A DNA stretch of 64,000 nucleotides, from assembly GCF_038007305.1 (NCBI RefSeq), contig NZ_JBBOWV010000001.1, forward strand, positions 879,501 to 943,500, given 5' to 3'. This document shows positions 25,791-35,295 of this stretch, piece after piece. This DNA is from Solibacillus sp. FSL W7-1436. GTDB taxonomy: Bacteria > Bacillota > Bacilli > Bacillales_A > Planococcaceae. The notes below the pieces were generated by a model that ran no database searches, was not told the DNA's origin, and was given only the letters and a program-made list of their open reading frames with translations. Position 1 is the stretch's first letter, and each line of letters starts with the position of its first letter. The translations under genes were made by a program, and so were the position numbers.

Positions 25791-27343
25791 AATTGAAGTA
25801 TCCATTTTTTCAAATCAACTAGACGATTAGATTCAGGTAATTCACTTGTTCCTGTCACGATAATCGGAACAACCGAATCTACTTTATGAAGAGAGCCATG
25901 TGCTCCACCACCCGCATGGTCATGGCTGTGCTTTTCAATAAACTCATAGGATGGTTTAGCATCCACGATAATAACACGCCCTTCCTGTGAATGAAGCGCT
26001 CCGTGCAGCCTTGCAAGTGCATCCGGATAATCCTGATAATCAATATGCTGTTCTTTGGATATATTTAAATCCAGAATTGAAGCATCTCCTGCAACTCGCC
26101 ATGACTGATTATAGTCATCGACATAATTACCTTTTGGTGAAAATTCTAAACTCCCTTCACTTTGTGGGCTAACAACATAGTTTGTTTGTCCACTCTTCCA
26201 TGCGATAAAGCCAATTCGCTCATCCTCTTTTAAAACATTTACGATTTCGGATAGCTCAATTTGCTGATCAATTACATAAATGTAGGCCATTCGCTCATTA
26301 ACAGCAACTGCGAGTTGGGCAATCGGATTTTTCCTCTCCCAAAAAGTATAATTTTTCAGTACTTGATTCAAATCAATTAGCGACGTCTTTTTATCATCAA
26401 GTACGTATGATTGGCCACTATCGCCCAATATGATCCATGTGACTTCCTCAATCGCTTCTTCCCATGATGGAAAGCCATCTAAAATGCTCCGAACAGCCTG
26501 ATCCACTTTTTTTATGCCCTTTATATGTTCGGGCCCGTATTTGTGTATGGAAGCATCCGCATCCGGTAAATAAGCAAGCGTAAAAGAAGGCAGCTGCTTT
26601 TGTTTTATTAAATATTTCAACTCATTTGCAGTAAACTGATTATTGACTCCTAAACGTTGCCATACAAAATTATGGTGATTATTTTCTTTACTATATTGTG
26701 CTAATGTGCCAAGAGAAAAGTATGCAGGTCCATTAATCGGAATATCTTTCGGTAAAAGATCAGCCATAGTAATTAGTCGCGGGACATTAAGACGATGCTG
26801 AAAACTTCCACGATATAGCAGACCATTTATCGAAGCTGAAGAAAGATTCCGATTCGCGAGTTCTTCGTGCAGTGTTTGCACATCTTTACTTAAATGGCTG
26901 TCATTTAGATGGACAATACTATCAAGAGCAACATTTTTAATTCCGTTATTCCATATTTCGCTGATTCCGCTTCCATAACTAATTATGCGATTCTCCTCTT
27001 CTTTAAACCAAATCAATCCCGGTACTTTATGCTGATCTGGATATGTACCGGTTAGTAATGTACTATCAATTGTGACAGACATCGTCGGATAAGAGCTAAT
27101 CATTTCCTGATGAAGCTGTCCGTTTTTCATTAAATATGCTAAAGCTGGGGCATTACCTTCTTTTATCACTTTCTGCATTGGTTCATTCATTAACGAATCT
27201 ACGACAATGAGTACTACAGGCTTCTTCATGTTATTCATTATTCGACCTTCCAGTTTTTTTAATGGGGAAATTGAAAGTGCTAATAAAAAACTTGCACAGA
27301 TAACAACAATTAAAATCGCTGCTACTACTACTTTTCTTTTCAT
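25775..27343 (-). CDS. Membrane-anchored alkaline-phosphatase-superfamily protein (phosphodiesterase/pyrophosphatase type)
   Basis: A 522-residue protein with a single N-terminal membrane helix (residues ~4-22) and an outward catalytic domain. Its metal and nucleophile motifs match type I phosphodiesterases: VVDSL (first metal Asp), SYPTMS (Thr nucleophile), TGTYPDQHKVPG, AYLPDADASIHKYGP, LGDSGQS and HDHAGGGAHG. The start is the ATG at 27343 with AGGTGA upstream. The substrate is unknown; nucleotide pyrophosphates or phosphodiesters are typical. Confidence 0.85.
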   Translation of the reverse strand: MKRKVVVAAILIVVICASFLLALSISPLKKLEGRIMNNMKKPVVLIVVDSLMNEPMQKVIKEGNAPALAYLMKNGQLHQEMISSYPTMSVTIDSTLLTGTYPDQHKVPGLIWFKEEENRIISYGSGISEIWNNGIKNVALDSIVHLNDSHLSKDVQTLHEELANRNLSSASINGLLYRGSFQHRLNVPRLITMADLLPKDIPINGPAYFSLGTLAQYSKENNHHNFVWQRLGVNNQFTANELKYLIKQKQLPSFTLAYLPDADASIHKYGPEHIKGIKKVDQAVRSILDGFPSWEEAIEEVTWIILGDSGQSYVLDDKKTSLIDLNQVLKNYTFWERKNPIAQLAVAVNERMAYIYVIDQQIELSEIVNVLKEDERIGFIAWKSGQTNYVVSPQSEGSLEFSPKGNYVDDYNQSWRVAGDASILDLNISKEQHIDYQDYPDALARLHGALHSQEGRVIIVDAKPSYEFIEKHSHDHAGGGAHGSLHKVDSVVPIIVTGTSELPESNRLVDLKKWILQLLGGS

Positions 27344-27420
27344 CGTGTCACCTGCAACCAAATTATTTAACATCAGTATGGTTTGAATTGGAATAATATA
27401 TGTAGATCATTCTTGCACTA

Positions 27421-27462
27421 AAAAAAGATGAAATCGTATATTACGATTCCACCCTTTTCATC
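27421..27462 (-). terminator. Terminator of the SLC13 symporter gene
   Basis: On the minus strand outer arms GATGAAA/TTTCATC and inner AATCGT/ACGATT form a bulged stem followed by TTTTTTT. Confidence 0.8.
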
Positions 27463-29127
27463 CTACTTATTCATTACTTTAAACATTTCCGGTACTGAGT
27501 TTAAATCGATATCCCACATAATTGGAAGCAGGAAATAAATAGACAGCGTTATGAAAATAACACCGAAAACATTCAGCGCAAATCCAGCTCTCATCATATC
27601 CGTAATTCTAATATAACCGGATCCGAAAACTGCCGCGTTTGGCGGTGTGGCTACCGGAAGCATGAACGCACAAGATGCAGCTACTCCGGCAGCAATCATC
27701 AATGCATATGGATGTACCCCTAACGCTACAGCAAGAGATGCCATAATCGGATACATCATAGAAGCTGTTGCAGTATTCGAAGTAATCTCCGTTAAAGCAA
27801 GAACAAGAGCTGCTACCAGGAAGATTAATACGATTACACTTACTCCTTCAAGCCCCATAAGTTGCGTACCAATCCACTCGGACAAGCCTGTGTTTACGAA
27901 ACCGGAAGCAATGGCAAGACCTCCACCGAACAGAAGCAGAATGCCCCATGGTAATTTCACCGCTGTTTGCCAGTCCATCAATCGATCGCCTTTACGGTTT
28001 ACAGAAGGAATCGCAAATAGCACAATCGCAAAAATAACGGCAATCATGCCATCTGTTAATCCATCGACAAATTTACTAAGTAAAAATGTGCGGGTAATCC
28101 AAGAAAATGCTGCTAATGCAAAGACAACGAATACAAGTTTCTCTTCAATTGAGGCTGCACCTAGATCCTTTTTCTGTTTATCAATTACAGCACGTCCACC
28201 AGGCATTGTTTTTAATTTCGACGGGAACGCAATTTTTACAAGGTAAATCCATGTTACAAAAATAAAAATCCATGCAAATGGAACTCCAAACAGCATCCAT
28301 CCTGCAAATGACAGTTCAATGCCGTACATTTTATTAATCGCACCAGCAAGCAGTGTATTAGGTGGTGTACCGATTAATGTAGCGATTCCTCCAAGTGAGG
28401 CAGAATATGCAATCCCGAGCATCAACGCTTTACCAAACGCAAAACGCTGCGGAGATGTATCGATCGACGGGTCATTTTTTAATCCATCCGCCACCTGATT
28501 GATGATGGCTAGTCCAATAGGGATCATCATCATCGCAGTTGCTGTATTGGAAATCCACATCGATAAAAATCCTGTTGCAATCATAAAACCGAGAACAATT
28601 CGGTCCATATTTGTACCGACCATTGAAATAATCGAAATAGCAATACGTCTATGTAAGTTCCATTTTTCCATTGCAAGAGCAATGATAAATCCACCCATGA
28701 ACAGGAAAATCGTTTCATCCCCGTATGAAGATGCTGTTGCTTTCATGTCCAGGCCATTTGTTAACGGGAACAAGACGAGCGGCAATAACGAGGTTGCCGG
28801 AATCGGTATCGCTTCGGTAATCCACCATGTTGCAATCCAAATTGTACTCGCCAATACTCCCCTTGCCTCTGTCGAGAGACCTTCTGGCTGAAAGAATATT
28901 AAAGTTAAAATAAAGAGTAGCGGACCTAAAAACAGGCCAATCACCTGAGCTGTTGTATAACTGCGTGGTGTATACCCACCACCATTACCCGATTTTTCAC
29001 TTTTTCCGTGATCACCGGTAACTCCTTTTGATACGACTTTTGAAGAATTTGGTTTTATGAAAAAAGTAAACATGTCCTTTACTTGATCATGCATTTCCCA
29101 TAACCGATTCCATGTTGCTGAAATCAA
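27463..29127 (-). CDS. SLC13/DASS-family sodium:dicarboxylate symporter
   Basis: A 554-residue permease. The hydrophilic N-terminal extension (about 60 residues, Ser/Gly-rich) precedes the DASS core. Conserved segments include the SNT motifs (WISNTATAMMMIPIG and TSNTATASMMYPI), two GTPPN/TPPNA sodium-site loops and WWITEAIPIPATSLLP. The start is a TTG with AGGGGG upstream. It probably imports C4-dicarboxylates such as succinate or malate with Na+. Monocistronic. Confidence 0.92.
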   Translation of the reverse strand: MISATWNRLWEMHDQVKDMFTFFIKPNSSKVVSKGVTGDHGKSEKSGNGGGYTPRSYTTAQVIGLFLGPLLFILTLIFFQPEGLSTEARGVLASTIWIATWWITEAIPIPATSLLPLVLFPLTNGLDMKATASSYGDETIFLFMGGFIIALAMEKWNLHRRIAISIISMVGTNMDRIVLGFMIATGFLSMWISNTATAMMMIPIGLAIINQVADGLKNDPSIDTSPQRFAFGKALMLGIAYSASLGGIATLIGTPPNTLLAGAINKMYGIELSFAGWMLFGVPFAWIFIFVTWIYLVKIAFPSKLKTMPGGRAVIDKQKKDLGAASIEEKLVFVVFALAAFSWITRTFLLSKFVDGLTDGMIAVIFAIVLFAIPSVNRKGDRLMDWQTAVKLPWGILLLFGGGLAIASGFVNTGLSEWIGTQLMGLEGVSVIVLIFLVAALVLALTEITSNTATASMMYPIMASLAVALGVHPYALMIAAGVAASCAFMLPVATPPNAAVFGSGYIRITDMMRAGFALNVFGVIFITLSIYFLLPIMWDIDLNSVPEMFKVMNK

Positions 29128-29454
29128 TACTTTACCCCCTTAAACTTCGATTTTAAATAGGTTTAAGCTAACTTTTTATGAAGCTAAATTGCTATTCCTT
29201 TTACATTTTTACTTAGGTTAAGAAAAAATGCAATAGTATTTAAAATATTCCGATTCTAATACAGAAGAAAAGATAGCAAGAAAAACATACAATAAATCCC
29301 ATAATTTTTGCATATAAATAGTATTTTTTTATAAGAAAGGTTGTTATATAACACTTTATTATTATTCTAAAAAAATAAAATACGTCAGTAAATCAGATAA
29401 ATAATTTTATTTAAAAAATATTTATTTTTGTCAAAATTAGAAAACCTGCACTTA
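29128..29454. other. AT-rich intergenic region
   Basis: The upstream region of the SLC13 gene. It is very AT-rich with several A/T runs; I see no gene, strong palindrome or clear promoter in it. Confidence 0.5.
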
Positions 29455-29492
29455 AAAAGGCATGATTCCATTTATCGGAATCATGCCTTTTT
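29455..29492. terminator. Terminator of the dus gene
   Basis: An 11-bp perfect stem GGCATGATTCC / GGAATCATGCC (29459-29487), flanked by AAAAA and TTTTTTT, so usable in both directions. Confidence 0.9.
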
Positions 29493-30461
29493 TTATTCTT
29501 CTTTATTTAATCCGAAGCCATTCAACAATGCACGGACTTCGTCGGTAGATTTTGTATTCATCAGCTGGTTTCTCAGTTCGCCGGCACCTCGGAACCCTTT
29601 TACATAAATTTTGAAAAAGCGGTGAAGCCCTGACATAGAACGGGGAAGTTCTTCGGCATACTTGTCCTGCAGATCAAGCTGTAGTTTCAGAAGGTCAAGA
29701 TACTCCTCAGGACTATGCTCCCGTGGTTCCTTTTCAAAAGCGAACGGATTTTTGAAAATACCGCGCCCAATCATTACTCCGTCAATTCCATACTTTTCTG
29801 CGAGCTCTAAACCTACTTGACGGTCCGGAATATCACCATTAATTGTTAACATTGTATTTGGGGCGATCTCATCACGCAACGCTTTAATTTCCGGGATAAG
29901 CTCCCAATGTGCATCAACAGCGCTCATTTCTTTTCTTGTACGTAAATGAATGGACAGGTTAGCAATATCCTGTTTTAAAATATGTGTAAGCCACTCTTCC
30001 CACTCATCAATTTCTTTATAACCAAGTCGTGTTTTCACGCTGACTGGCAAACCTCCTGCTTTAGCAGCTTCGATTAACTCTGCTGCTACATCCGGACGTA
30101 AAATCAGACCACTGCCTTTCCCTCTGCCTGCAACATTCGGTACCGGGCAACCCATATTAATATCTATTCCCTTAAAGCCCAATTCCGCCATGCCAATACT
30201 CATCTTGCGGAAATTCTCGGGGTTGTCTCCCCAAATATGTGCAACAATCGGCTGTTCATCTTCTGTAAATGTTAAGCGACCTCGGACACTTTTGATCCCA
30301 TCAGGATGACAGTAACTTTCCGAGTTAGTAAATTCCGTAAAAAATACATCCGGTCTTCCTGCTTCAGCCACTACATGCCGAAATACTAAATCCGTTACAT
30401 CTTCCATCGGCGCAAGTACAAAAAATGGTTTTGGTAGCTCCTGCCAAAAATTCTCTTTCAT
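29493..30461 (-). CDS. dus: tRNA-dihydrouridine synthase
   Basis: An FMN enzyme reducing specific uridines in tRNA. 322 residues: the TIM-barrel start [11 protein letters not shown], the catalytic Cys105 in [18 protein letters not shown], the KTRLGY substrate loop and the FMN-phosphate segment TINGDIP...[12 protein letters not shown]. Only a distant AGAGG site precedes the ATG. It is a single gene; the Dus subgroup cannot be fixed by eye. Confidence 0.92.
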   Translation of the reverse strand: MKENFWQELPKPFFVLAPMEDVTDLVFRHVVAEAGRPDVFFTEFTNSESYCHPDGIKSVRGRLTFTEDEQPIVAHIWGDNPENFRKMSIGMAELGFKGIDINMGCPVPNVAGRGKGSGLILRPDVAAELIEAAKAGGLPVSVKTRLGYKEIDEWEEWLTHILKQDIANLSIHLRTRKEMSAVDAHWELIPEIKALRDEIAPNTMLTINGDIPDRQVGLELAEKYGIDGVMIGRGIFKNPFAFEKEPREHSPEEYLDLLKLQLDLQDKYAEELPRSMSGLHRFFKIYVKGFRGAGELRNQLMNTKSTDEVRALLNGFGLNKEE

Positions 30462-30603
30462 ATGTTAAGTTCAATTCCTCTCATTACAAACAATCATCTA
30501 TTACTTTTAAATTTCCTCTAACAATATTAGCGTAAATAGTGCAGAAAAGTAAAAGCAGATGATTTAAAAAGCAGTCTTTTAATAAAAGAACAATTTTTTG
30601 TCA

Positions 30604-31380
30604 TTAACCAATAAGCAGCTTTCGGTTAATCCTTTTCAGTGTCCCTAAAATACTCATCGCTGCTAAATAACTTGTTTTCGGATTTGCGGGAAGCGGATTA
30701 TTCATAATAGTAAATGTTGCTTCTCCAAAGTCCCCGGTTACTTCGACCTGATGAATATTTTTATCGATATTCGGGTCTGCTACTAATGTTACTTTCGTTT
30801 TGGAAAACCCGATACTTGCCAACGCCAATACAACCGAGACATTCATATTTTTCGGGTAACGTCTAATCGCTTCTGTCGCATTCCCTTCAAATATTACTTT
30901 CGCTTCATCGAGCGTTTCCTCAACTAACGAGCTTGCCGGCTTGCGTGTTGTGAGCTCAACAGTTTTAACTGTACCAAGCGCATGTGCATTTTGCAGTAAA
31001 TCCAATCCGCCGACTGCACCTGATGGCAAGTAAAGTCTCCGGTTGTATTCATCCGCCAAGTTGTTCAGCTCTGTCAGCAACTCCTCATTCACTAGTGCTC
31101 CAATACTAATCACGACAACATCTTTCTTCCTGATTGCTGCCGGAAGCAATGTATGAACCGCTTCAATATTTGCGGCCTCCACAACGATATCAATTTCTGA
31201 ATCTAAAAATGCATCTATTTCCGTGTATAGCTTTACACCATAAGTGGATTCGAGCAATTGATATTTTTCCCTATCCCTCACAAACACACTTGTAATACGC
31301 AAGTTTTCTTGCTGCTTCCCATTAATTTCTTCCAGCAGAAAATGAGCAATTGCACCCGCACCAATTAAACCGATTTTCAT
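30604..31380 (-). CDS. nadX: L-aspartate dehydrogenase (NadX-like)
   Basis: 258 residues. The N-terminal NAD(P) fold GLIGAGAIAHFLL (4-16) and the DUF108-type C-terminal domain (PSGAVGGLDLL, KPASSLVEETL, NMNVSVVLALASIGF) are in family order. It would make iminoaspartate for NAD synthesis, or act in aspartate deamination. AAGGAGG precedes the ATG. No nadA or nadC is adjacent. Confidence 0.85.
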   Translation of the reverse strand: MKIGLIGAGAIAHFLLEEINGKQQENLRITSVFVRDREKYQLLESTYGVKLYTEIDAFLDSEIDIVVEAANIEAVHTLLPAAIRKKDVVVISIGALVNEELLTELNNLADEYNRRLYLPSGAVGGLDLLQNAHALGTVKTVELTTRKPASSLVEETLDEAKVIFEGNATEAIRRYPKNMNVSVVLALASIGFSKTKVTLVADPNIDKNIHQVEVTGDFGEATFTIMNNPLPANPKTSYLAAMSILGTLKRINRKLLIG

Positions 31381-31551
31381 TGTGTACCTCCTTTAAACCG
31401 TTCTTTATTTTCATTTGTATCCTTACCCTTCTACAACCATATCATAATTTCAGCAATGCCTACTTCTATCCTTTAACGGAGGGTTTACTTCAAATATACA
31501 AATAAATTCGTTAGTATGAATATGGAGCTAGAATTAAAAGGAGGCATTCAT

Positions 31552-31992
31552 ATGGAACTGACAGTTTATTTGGCAGGACAGATTCATGATAATTGGCGGG
31601 AAGAAGTTGCAGAAAAGGCGAAGGAAAAAAATCTTCCGCTTCACTTTGTGGCACCACAGACAGACCATGACCGGTCGGATAATATCGGCGAAGAAATTTT
31701 AGGCATTCAGCCATCACCATATTACAAGGACAATGCGGCTTCTGATATTAACAACTTCCGTACACAGGTATTAATGCAGAAAGCGGATATTGTCATTGCC
31801 CTATTCGGTGAAAAGTATAAACAATGGAATACCGCAATGGATGTAAGTACAGCGATTGCAATGAATAAACCGACAATCATCATCCGTCCAGAATCATTAA
31901 TTCACCCTTTAAAAGAGCTTTCAAATAAAGCAAATGTAACAGTGGAAACTGTAGATCAGGCAGTTGAAGTAATCCGTTATATATTTGATTAA
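31552..31992 (+). CDS. ytoQ: YtoQ family protein
   Basis: 146 residues of nucleoside-2-deoxyribosyltransferase-like fold: an N-terminal TVYLAGQIHDNWREE strand-loop, APQTDHDRSDN, and ADIVIALFGEKYKQWNTAMDVSTAIA near the C-terminus. The start is the ATG at 31552 because AAGGAGG lies 7 bases upstream; an earlier ATG has no site. Function unknown. Confidence 0.85.
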   Translation: MELTVYLAGQIHDNWREEVAEKAKEKNLPLHFVAPQTDHDRSDNIGEEILGIQPSPYYKDNAASDINNFRTQVLMQKADIVIALFGEKYKQWNTAMDVSTAIAMNKPTIIIRPESLIHPLKELSNKANVTVETVDQAVEVIRYIFD

Positions 31993-32021
31993 AATACTTA
32001 GTACAGCAGTTGAAATACGGC

Positions 32022-32058
32022 AAAAAGAACGAACTCCTTGGAATTCGTTCTTTTTTTT
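32022..32058. terminator. Bidirectional terminator after ytoQ
   Basis: AGAACGAA...TTCGTTCT hairpin flanked by AAAAA and TTTTTTTT, shared by the convergent genes on both sides. Confidence 0.88.
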
Positions 32059-32069
32059 AAACTATTTAA

Positions 32070-32924
32070 TTAAATACGCTTCAAAGCACCATTAGGCTGT
32101 GGCAATTCCTGCGCTGTTATTTCATTCATTTTACAGAAATGTGTAAAGAATTGCTGAGCAAGCTCTTTTTCCTGAGGATCTGTTTTCAAGGAAACGATAT
32201 CACGTAAAATTTGAGCCATCCATAAATTGTTGAAATAACGATGTTTCCCAGTATTCCATGTCATTTTGTGAGTGAACTTCTCGTTTACATAATAGTTCCA
32301 GAACAGCATCTGCTCTGCTTCCTCTTCTGTCAGTTCAATTCGGTATTTTGAATGCGCCGGAATATATCCATCTTCACTCAGTTTCCCGATGAAATTCTCC
32401 TCCACCATATACACACCTAGAATTCGACGGTCTTTTTCGGACGAGTTTTCATCTACTGCTGTTAACAAAACAGCACTGTTAAGGTGCAGACGAATCGGTT
32501 TTACAGGTTTCCCTTTATTGGCACCGCTTTTCGTTAATCCCGAGAAAACTTTCCAATCTGAAAAAGCCGTTTTCTGTTCTTCAGTATCACACCAAAAAAC
32601 TAATTGTGATTCAGGATGAAGTTTGAAGTTTTTCATATGTTTTTCATGAATTAAACGAGTTTCCTGATTTTTACGCTGGAGTTTTAAATTCTCTTCTTTT
32701 TGCCATTCTTCTTCTCTTCGCTCAAGTTCTTTTTTCTGAATGATTTTTTCCAATGTCTGCACATCATCTTTGTCGTGAAGTACTAAGTGCTTTCCAAAAA
32801 CATCCGGGAAAACGAATTTTTTACTTTCTGATGCGAAATGTATTTCAATACTTGATTCATTCTGTTTAACGATACTACCCGTTCCAAAATGCTTATGTGT
32901 AACTTTTTTATTGATTAGATTCAT
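32070..32924 (-). CDS. Uncharacterised protein with N-terminal Tudor/SH3-like segment
   Basis: 284 residues. The N-terminus (KVTHKHFGTGSIVKQNESSIEIHF) resembles the small beta-barrel found at the ends of PcrA/UvrD-type proteins, followed by a highly charged helix (residues ~55-100) and a globular C-terminal part with many aromatic residues (FWNYYVNEKF, KHRYFNNLW). No catalytic motif was recognised. AAGGAGG precedes the ATG. Possible nucleic-acid association is inferred from the barrel only. Confidence 0.7.
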   Translation of the reverse strand: MNLINKKVTHKHFGTGSIVKQNESSIEIHFASESKKFVFPDVFGKHLVLHDKDDVQTLEKIIQKKELERREEEWQKEENLKLQRKNQETRLIHEKHMKNFKLHPESQLVFWCDTEEQKTAFSDWKVFSGLTKSGANKGKPVKPIRLHLNSAVLLTAVDENSSEKDRRILGVYMVEENFIGKLSEDGYIPAHSKYRIELTEEEAEQMLFWNYYVNEKFTHKMTWNTGKHRYFNNLWMAQILRDIVSLKTDPQEKELAQQFFTHFCKMNEITAQELPQPNGALKRI

Positions 32925-33025
32925 AATTTAAATCCTCCTTGTAAAATAAAAACACAGTTACGTTCGATCGCCGGTCAAAATTAACACCGTTTAGAGCTTA
33001 GACAACTGTTAATATTTTTGCTTTC

Positions 33026-33080
33026 GTGAATAAAAAAAGTACATATAAACGTATCCTTTTTAGTGAATAAAAAAAGTACA
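33026..33080. repeat. Two exact 18-bp direct repeats
   Basis: GTGAATAAAAAAAGTACA occurs at 33026-33043 and again at 33063-33080, a 37-base start-to-start distance, about 100-155 bases upstream of the minus-strand gene at 32924. Confidence 0.7.
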
Positions 33081-33155
33081 AAGAATACATAATACGCACC
33101 GAAAATGCTTGTAAGACTATTATAACATTTTTTATAAAAAAATACAAAAATTTTA

Positions 33156-33185
33156 TTGACATTTTATTTTACGTTAGGTTAAAAT
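33156..33185 (+). promoter_or_regulatory. Sigma-A promoter of hpaB
   Basis: TTGACA (33156-33161), 18 bases, TAAAAT (33180-33185). It implies a leader of about 235 bases before hpaB. Confidence 0.65.
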
Positions 33186-33236
33186 GAAATTTTGCTCTAA
33201 GTCAACTAAAACATTTATCCTTTAAAATTATAGTAG

Positions 33237-33278
33237 ACATCCATTTTGAATGTGTAAATACACGTTCGATCTGGATGT
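33237..33278 (+). promoter_or_regulatory. Leader hairpin upstream of hpaB
   Basis: Outer arms ACATCCA/TGGATGT and inner arms GAATGTGTA/TACACGTTC (one G-T pair) form a two-part stem followed by TTTTTATG. It could act as an attenuator or as an RNA or protein binding site. Confidence 0.5.
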
Positions 33279-33428
33279 TTTTATGTTTCTTCATAAAAAC
33301 GAATCACTTTACTGGCGGTATTTACATATGTTGCGTATATAAACATGCCTTGTTTTAGTTCAAGCCTATATTTGCATATAAGTAAGTAAATGGCTGGACG
33401 ATGAATATGAAATTTAAGGAGTGGATGA

Positions 33429-34874
33429 ATGGCAGCAATTACTGGGGAAAGTTATATTAACCGGTTGAATGCGTTAAATAATGAAATTTGGCTGGACGGG
33501 GAAAAAGTGGAAGGCCCTTTATCTGAACACCCCGTTTTCAAAGGGCTTATTCAGACGAAAGCTTCCCTCTATGATTTACAGCATGACCCTAAAATAATAG
33601 ATGAAATGACTTTCACATCCCCCCTTTCAGGAAAACGTGTCGGTCTTTCTTATTTGATGCCCAAAACGAAAGAGGATTTAATAAAAAGGCGAAAAATGAT
33701 GGAACATTGGGCCAAACATACGCATGGGATTTTAGGAAGAAGTCCCGACTATCTGAATTCTGTTTTAATGGGCTTCACCTCATCTGCAGCACTGCTTGAA
33801 GGCCAGGAAAACTGTTATCCGGAGAATCTCCGGGCATTTTTTGAATTGGTGAGAGAAAATGATTTATCTCTTACACATACATTTATTACTCCACAAGTTA
33901 ACCGTTCTCAAAGTTATATTGAAAATGCGAATGAACCCATTTCTGCAAAGGTAATCGCGGAGACTGAGGATGGTCTCATTATAAAAGGCGCACGTCTATT
34001 AGCGACTCAAGGCGGTTTAACCGATGAAGTGTTTGTGTTTAATGTAGGTAAACTTGTATTCGGAGAGGATGAAACTTTTTCTTTTGCCGTCCCATCAAAT
34101 ACGAAGGGATTAAAATTTATTTGCAGAGATTCCTTTATAGGCGGAGAATCTGCATTTGATCATCCTTTAAGTTCAAAGTATGAAGAAATGGATTCCATCG
34201 TCGTATTTGACAATGTATTAGTACCTTGGGAACGTGTCTTTTTTTACAACAATGTTGAGGTTGCTGAAAAATTTCTTATCCAAAGTGCTTTCCATAATTT
34301 TGCCAAGTCGCAAGTGTTAATTAGACAAATTGTAAAAACAGAATTTATTTTAGGTATTGCCGAACTCCTTATCCAAACGATCAAAGTTTATGAATATCAG
34401 CACATCCACGAAAAGATGTCGGAAATTATTGTGGGACTGGAAACGATGAAAGCACTGTTGGAAAAATCGGAGAATGATGCAGCACTTGATGAATTTGGCT
34501 ATTTACGACCTGCAATTTTCCCATTGAAAGTTGCCGGTTATACGTTTTCGAAGATTTATCCACGACTCACTGAAATTATTCAGCTTATCGGTGCAAGCGG
34601 AATGATTACATTACCAACAGAACAAGCATTTCACTCCCCAATAAGAAGCGATTTGGATCAATATCTTCAAGCGGCAACTAAACCTGCTGAAGAAAGAGTT
34701 GAAATATTCCGGTTAGCCTGGGATTTAACGATGAGTTCATTCGGAACTAGGCAAACACAATATGAGCGTTTCTTCTTCGGTGATACAGTTCGGTTAGCAA
34801 GCGAATTATATTTTACTTATCCTAAAAAAGAATATGTAGAGAAAGTCCATAATTTCATCAACCGGAAAAAGTAA
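33429..34874 (+). CDS. hpaB: 4-hydroxyphenylacetate 3-monooxygenase, oxygenase component
   Basis: FADH2-dependent aromatic hydroxylase of the HpaB family, 481 residues. Typical segments: TGESYINRLN, the MMEHWAKHTHGILGRSPDYLN stretch, ITPQVNRSQ, ATQGGLTDEVFVF, and the C-terminal ASGMITLPTEQAF. GGAGTG lies before the ATG. It needs a separate flavin reductase, which is not adjacent. The role could be aromatic degradation or tailoring; substrate by family only. Confidence 0.88.
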   Translation: MAAITGESYINRLNALNNEIWLDGEKVEGPLSEHPVFKGLIQTKASLYDLQHDPKIIDEMTFTSPLSGKRVGLSYLMPKTKEDLIKRRKMMEHWAKHTHGILGRSPDYLNSVLMGFTSSAALLEGQENCYPENLRAFFELVRENDLSLTHTFITPQVNRSQSYIENANEPISAKVIAETEDGLIIKGARLLATQGGLTDEVFVFNVGKLVFGEDETFSFAVPSNTKGLKFICRDSFIGGESAFDHPLSSKYEEMDSIVVFDNVLVPWERVFFYNNVEVAEKFLIQSAFHNFAKSQVLIRQIVKTEFILGIAELLIQTIKVYEYQHIHEKMSEIIVGLETMKALLEKSENDAALDEFGYLRPAIFPLKVAGYTFSKIYPRLTEIIQLIGASGMITLPTEQAFHSPIRSDLDQYLQAATKPAEERVEIFRLAWDLTMSSFGTRQTQYERFFFGDTVRLASELYFTYPKKEYVEKVHNFINRKK

Positions 34875-34970
34875 GTCCCTTGACGTCTTTCCCCTTGCCG
34901 GGAATCGAACTAAATCTCTCACTCACGCATATACTAGAATAGAACAATAATCAAAAAGGATGATATTGAA

Positions 34971-35108
34971 ATGGTATCGCTGAAAATAGTGGGTTCAATT
35001 GTGACATGTACAAATCCCCATCCGTTTGATGAAGAAAGCGGCGATTTGATCCGTTGGGAAAACGAGGGTGGCAGACCCCTTGATTCATCATGTGATTCTA
35101 ATTCGTAA
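34971..35108 (+). CDS. Possible 45-residue protein
   Basis: A short open frame with an AAGGATG site 9 bases before the ATG, reading MVSLKIVGSIVTC... to SSCDSNS, with two cysteines and an acidic middle. It lies between hpaB and a strong terminator at 35140 that would end its transcript, which favours a real gene. No family recognised. Confidence 0.4.
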   Translation: MVSLKIVGSIVTCTNPHPFDEESGDLIRWENEGGRPLDSSCDSNS

Positions 35109-35139
35109 TTAGAAATTCAAATATAAAATAAGATAAAAT

Positions 35140-35176
35140 CACTGTTTTATTTCCAACGAAATAAGCGGTGTTTTTA
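35140..35176 (+). terminator. Terminator upstream of splB
   Basis: A CACTGTTTTATTTC / GAAATAAGCGGTG stem with G-T pairs and a 4-base loop, then TTTTTAATTTT. Confidence 0.75.
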
Positions 35177-35229
35177 ATTTTCGGTCCCTAAAAAAACGAC
35201 CTCAATATGGCCTGTACAATAATTACCAC

Positions 35230-35260
35230 TTCATAAATGCCTCTGTATATAGGCAAACTA
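35230..35260 (+). promoter_or_regulatory. Sigma-G-like promoter of splB
   Basis: TTCATA (35230-35235), 18 bases, CAAACTA (35254-35260), one base off the forespore -10 CATACTA. In B. subtilis the spl operon is sigma-G dependent. Confidence 0.4.
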
Positions 35261-35295
35261 ATGTCAAATACAAAAGAAGGTGTTGTGAAAATTTT

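Larger units (their letters stand above)
32925..33428. other. Intergenic region with direct repeats, promoter and leader hairpin
   Basis: A 504-base gap without a gene. It holds two exact 18-bp direct repeats (33026-33043, 33063-33080), a good sigma-A promoter (33156-33185) and a long hairpin (33237-33278) in the leader of the downstream hydroxylase gene. Confidence 0.7.

Noticed and set aside
27647-28246. A 199-codon plus-strand frame opposite the SLC13 symporter gene
   Set aside because: It lies wholly antisense to a clear membrane transporter, has transporter-mirrored composition and no ribosome binding site.
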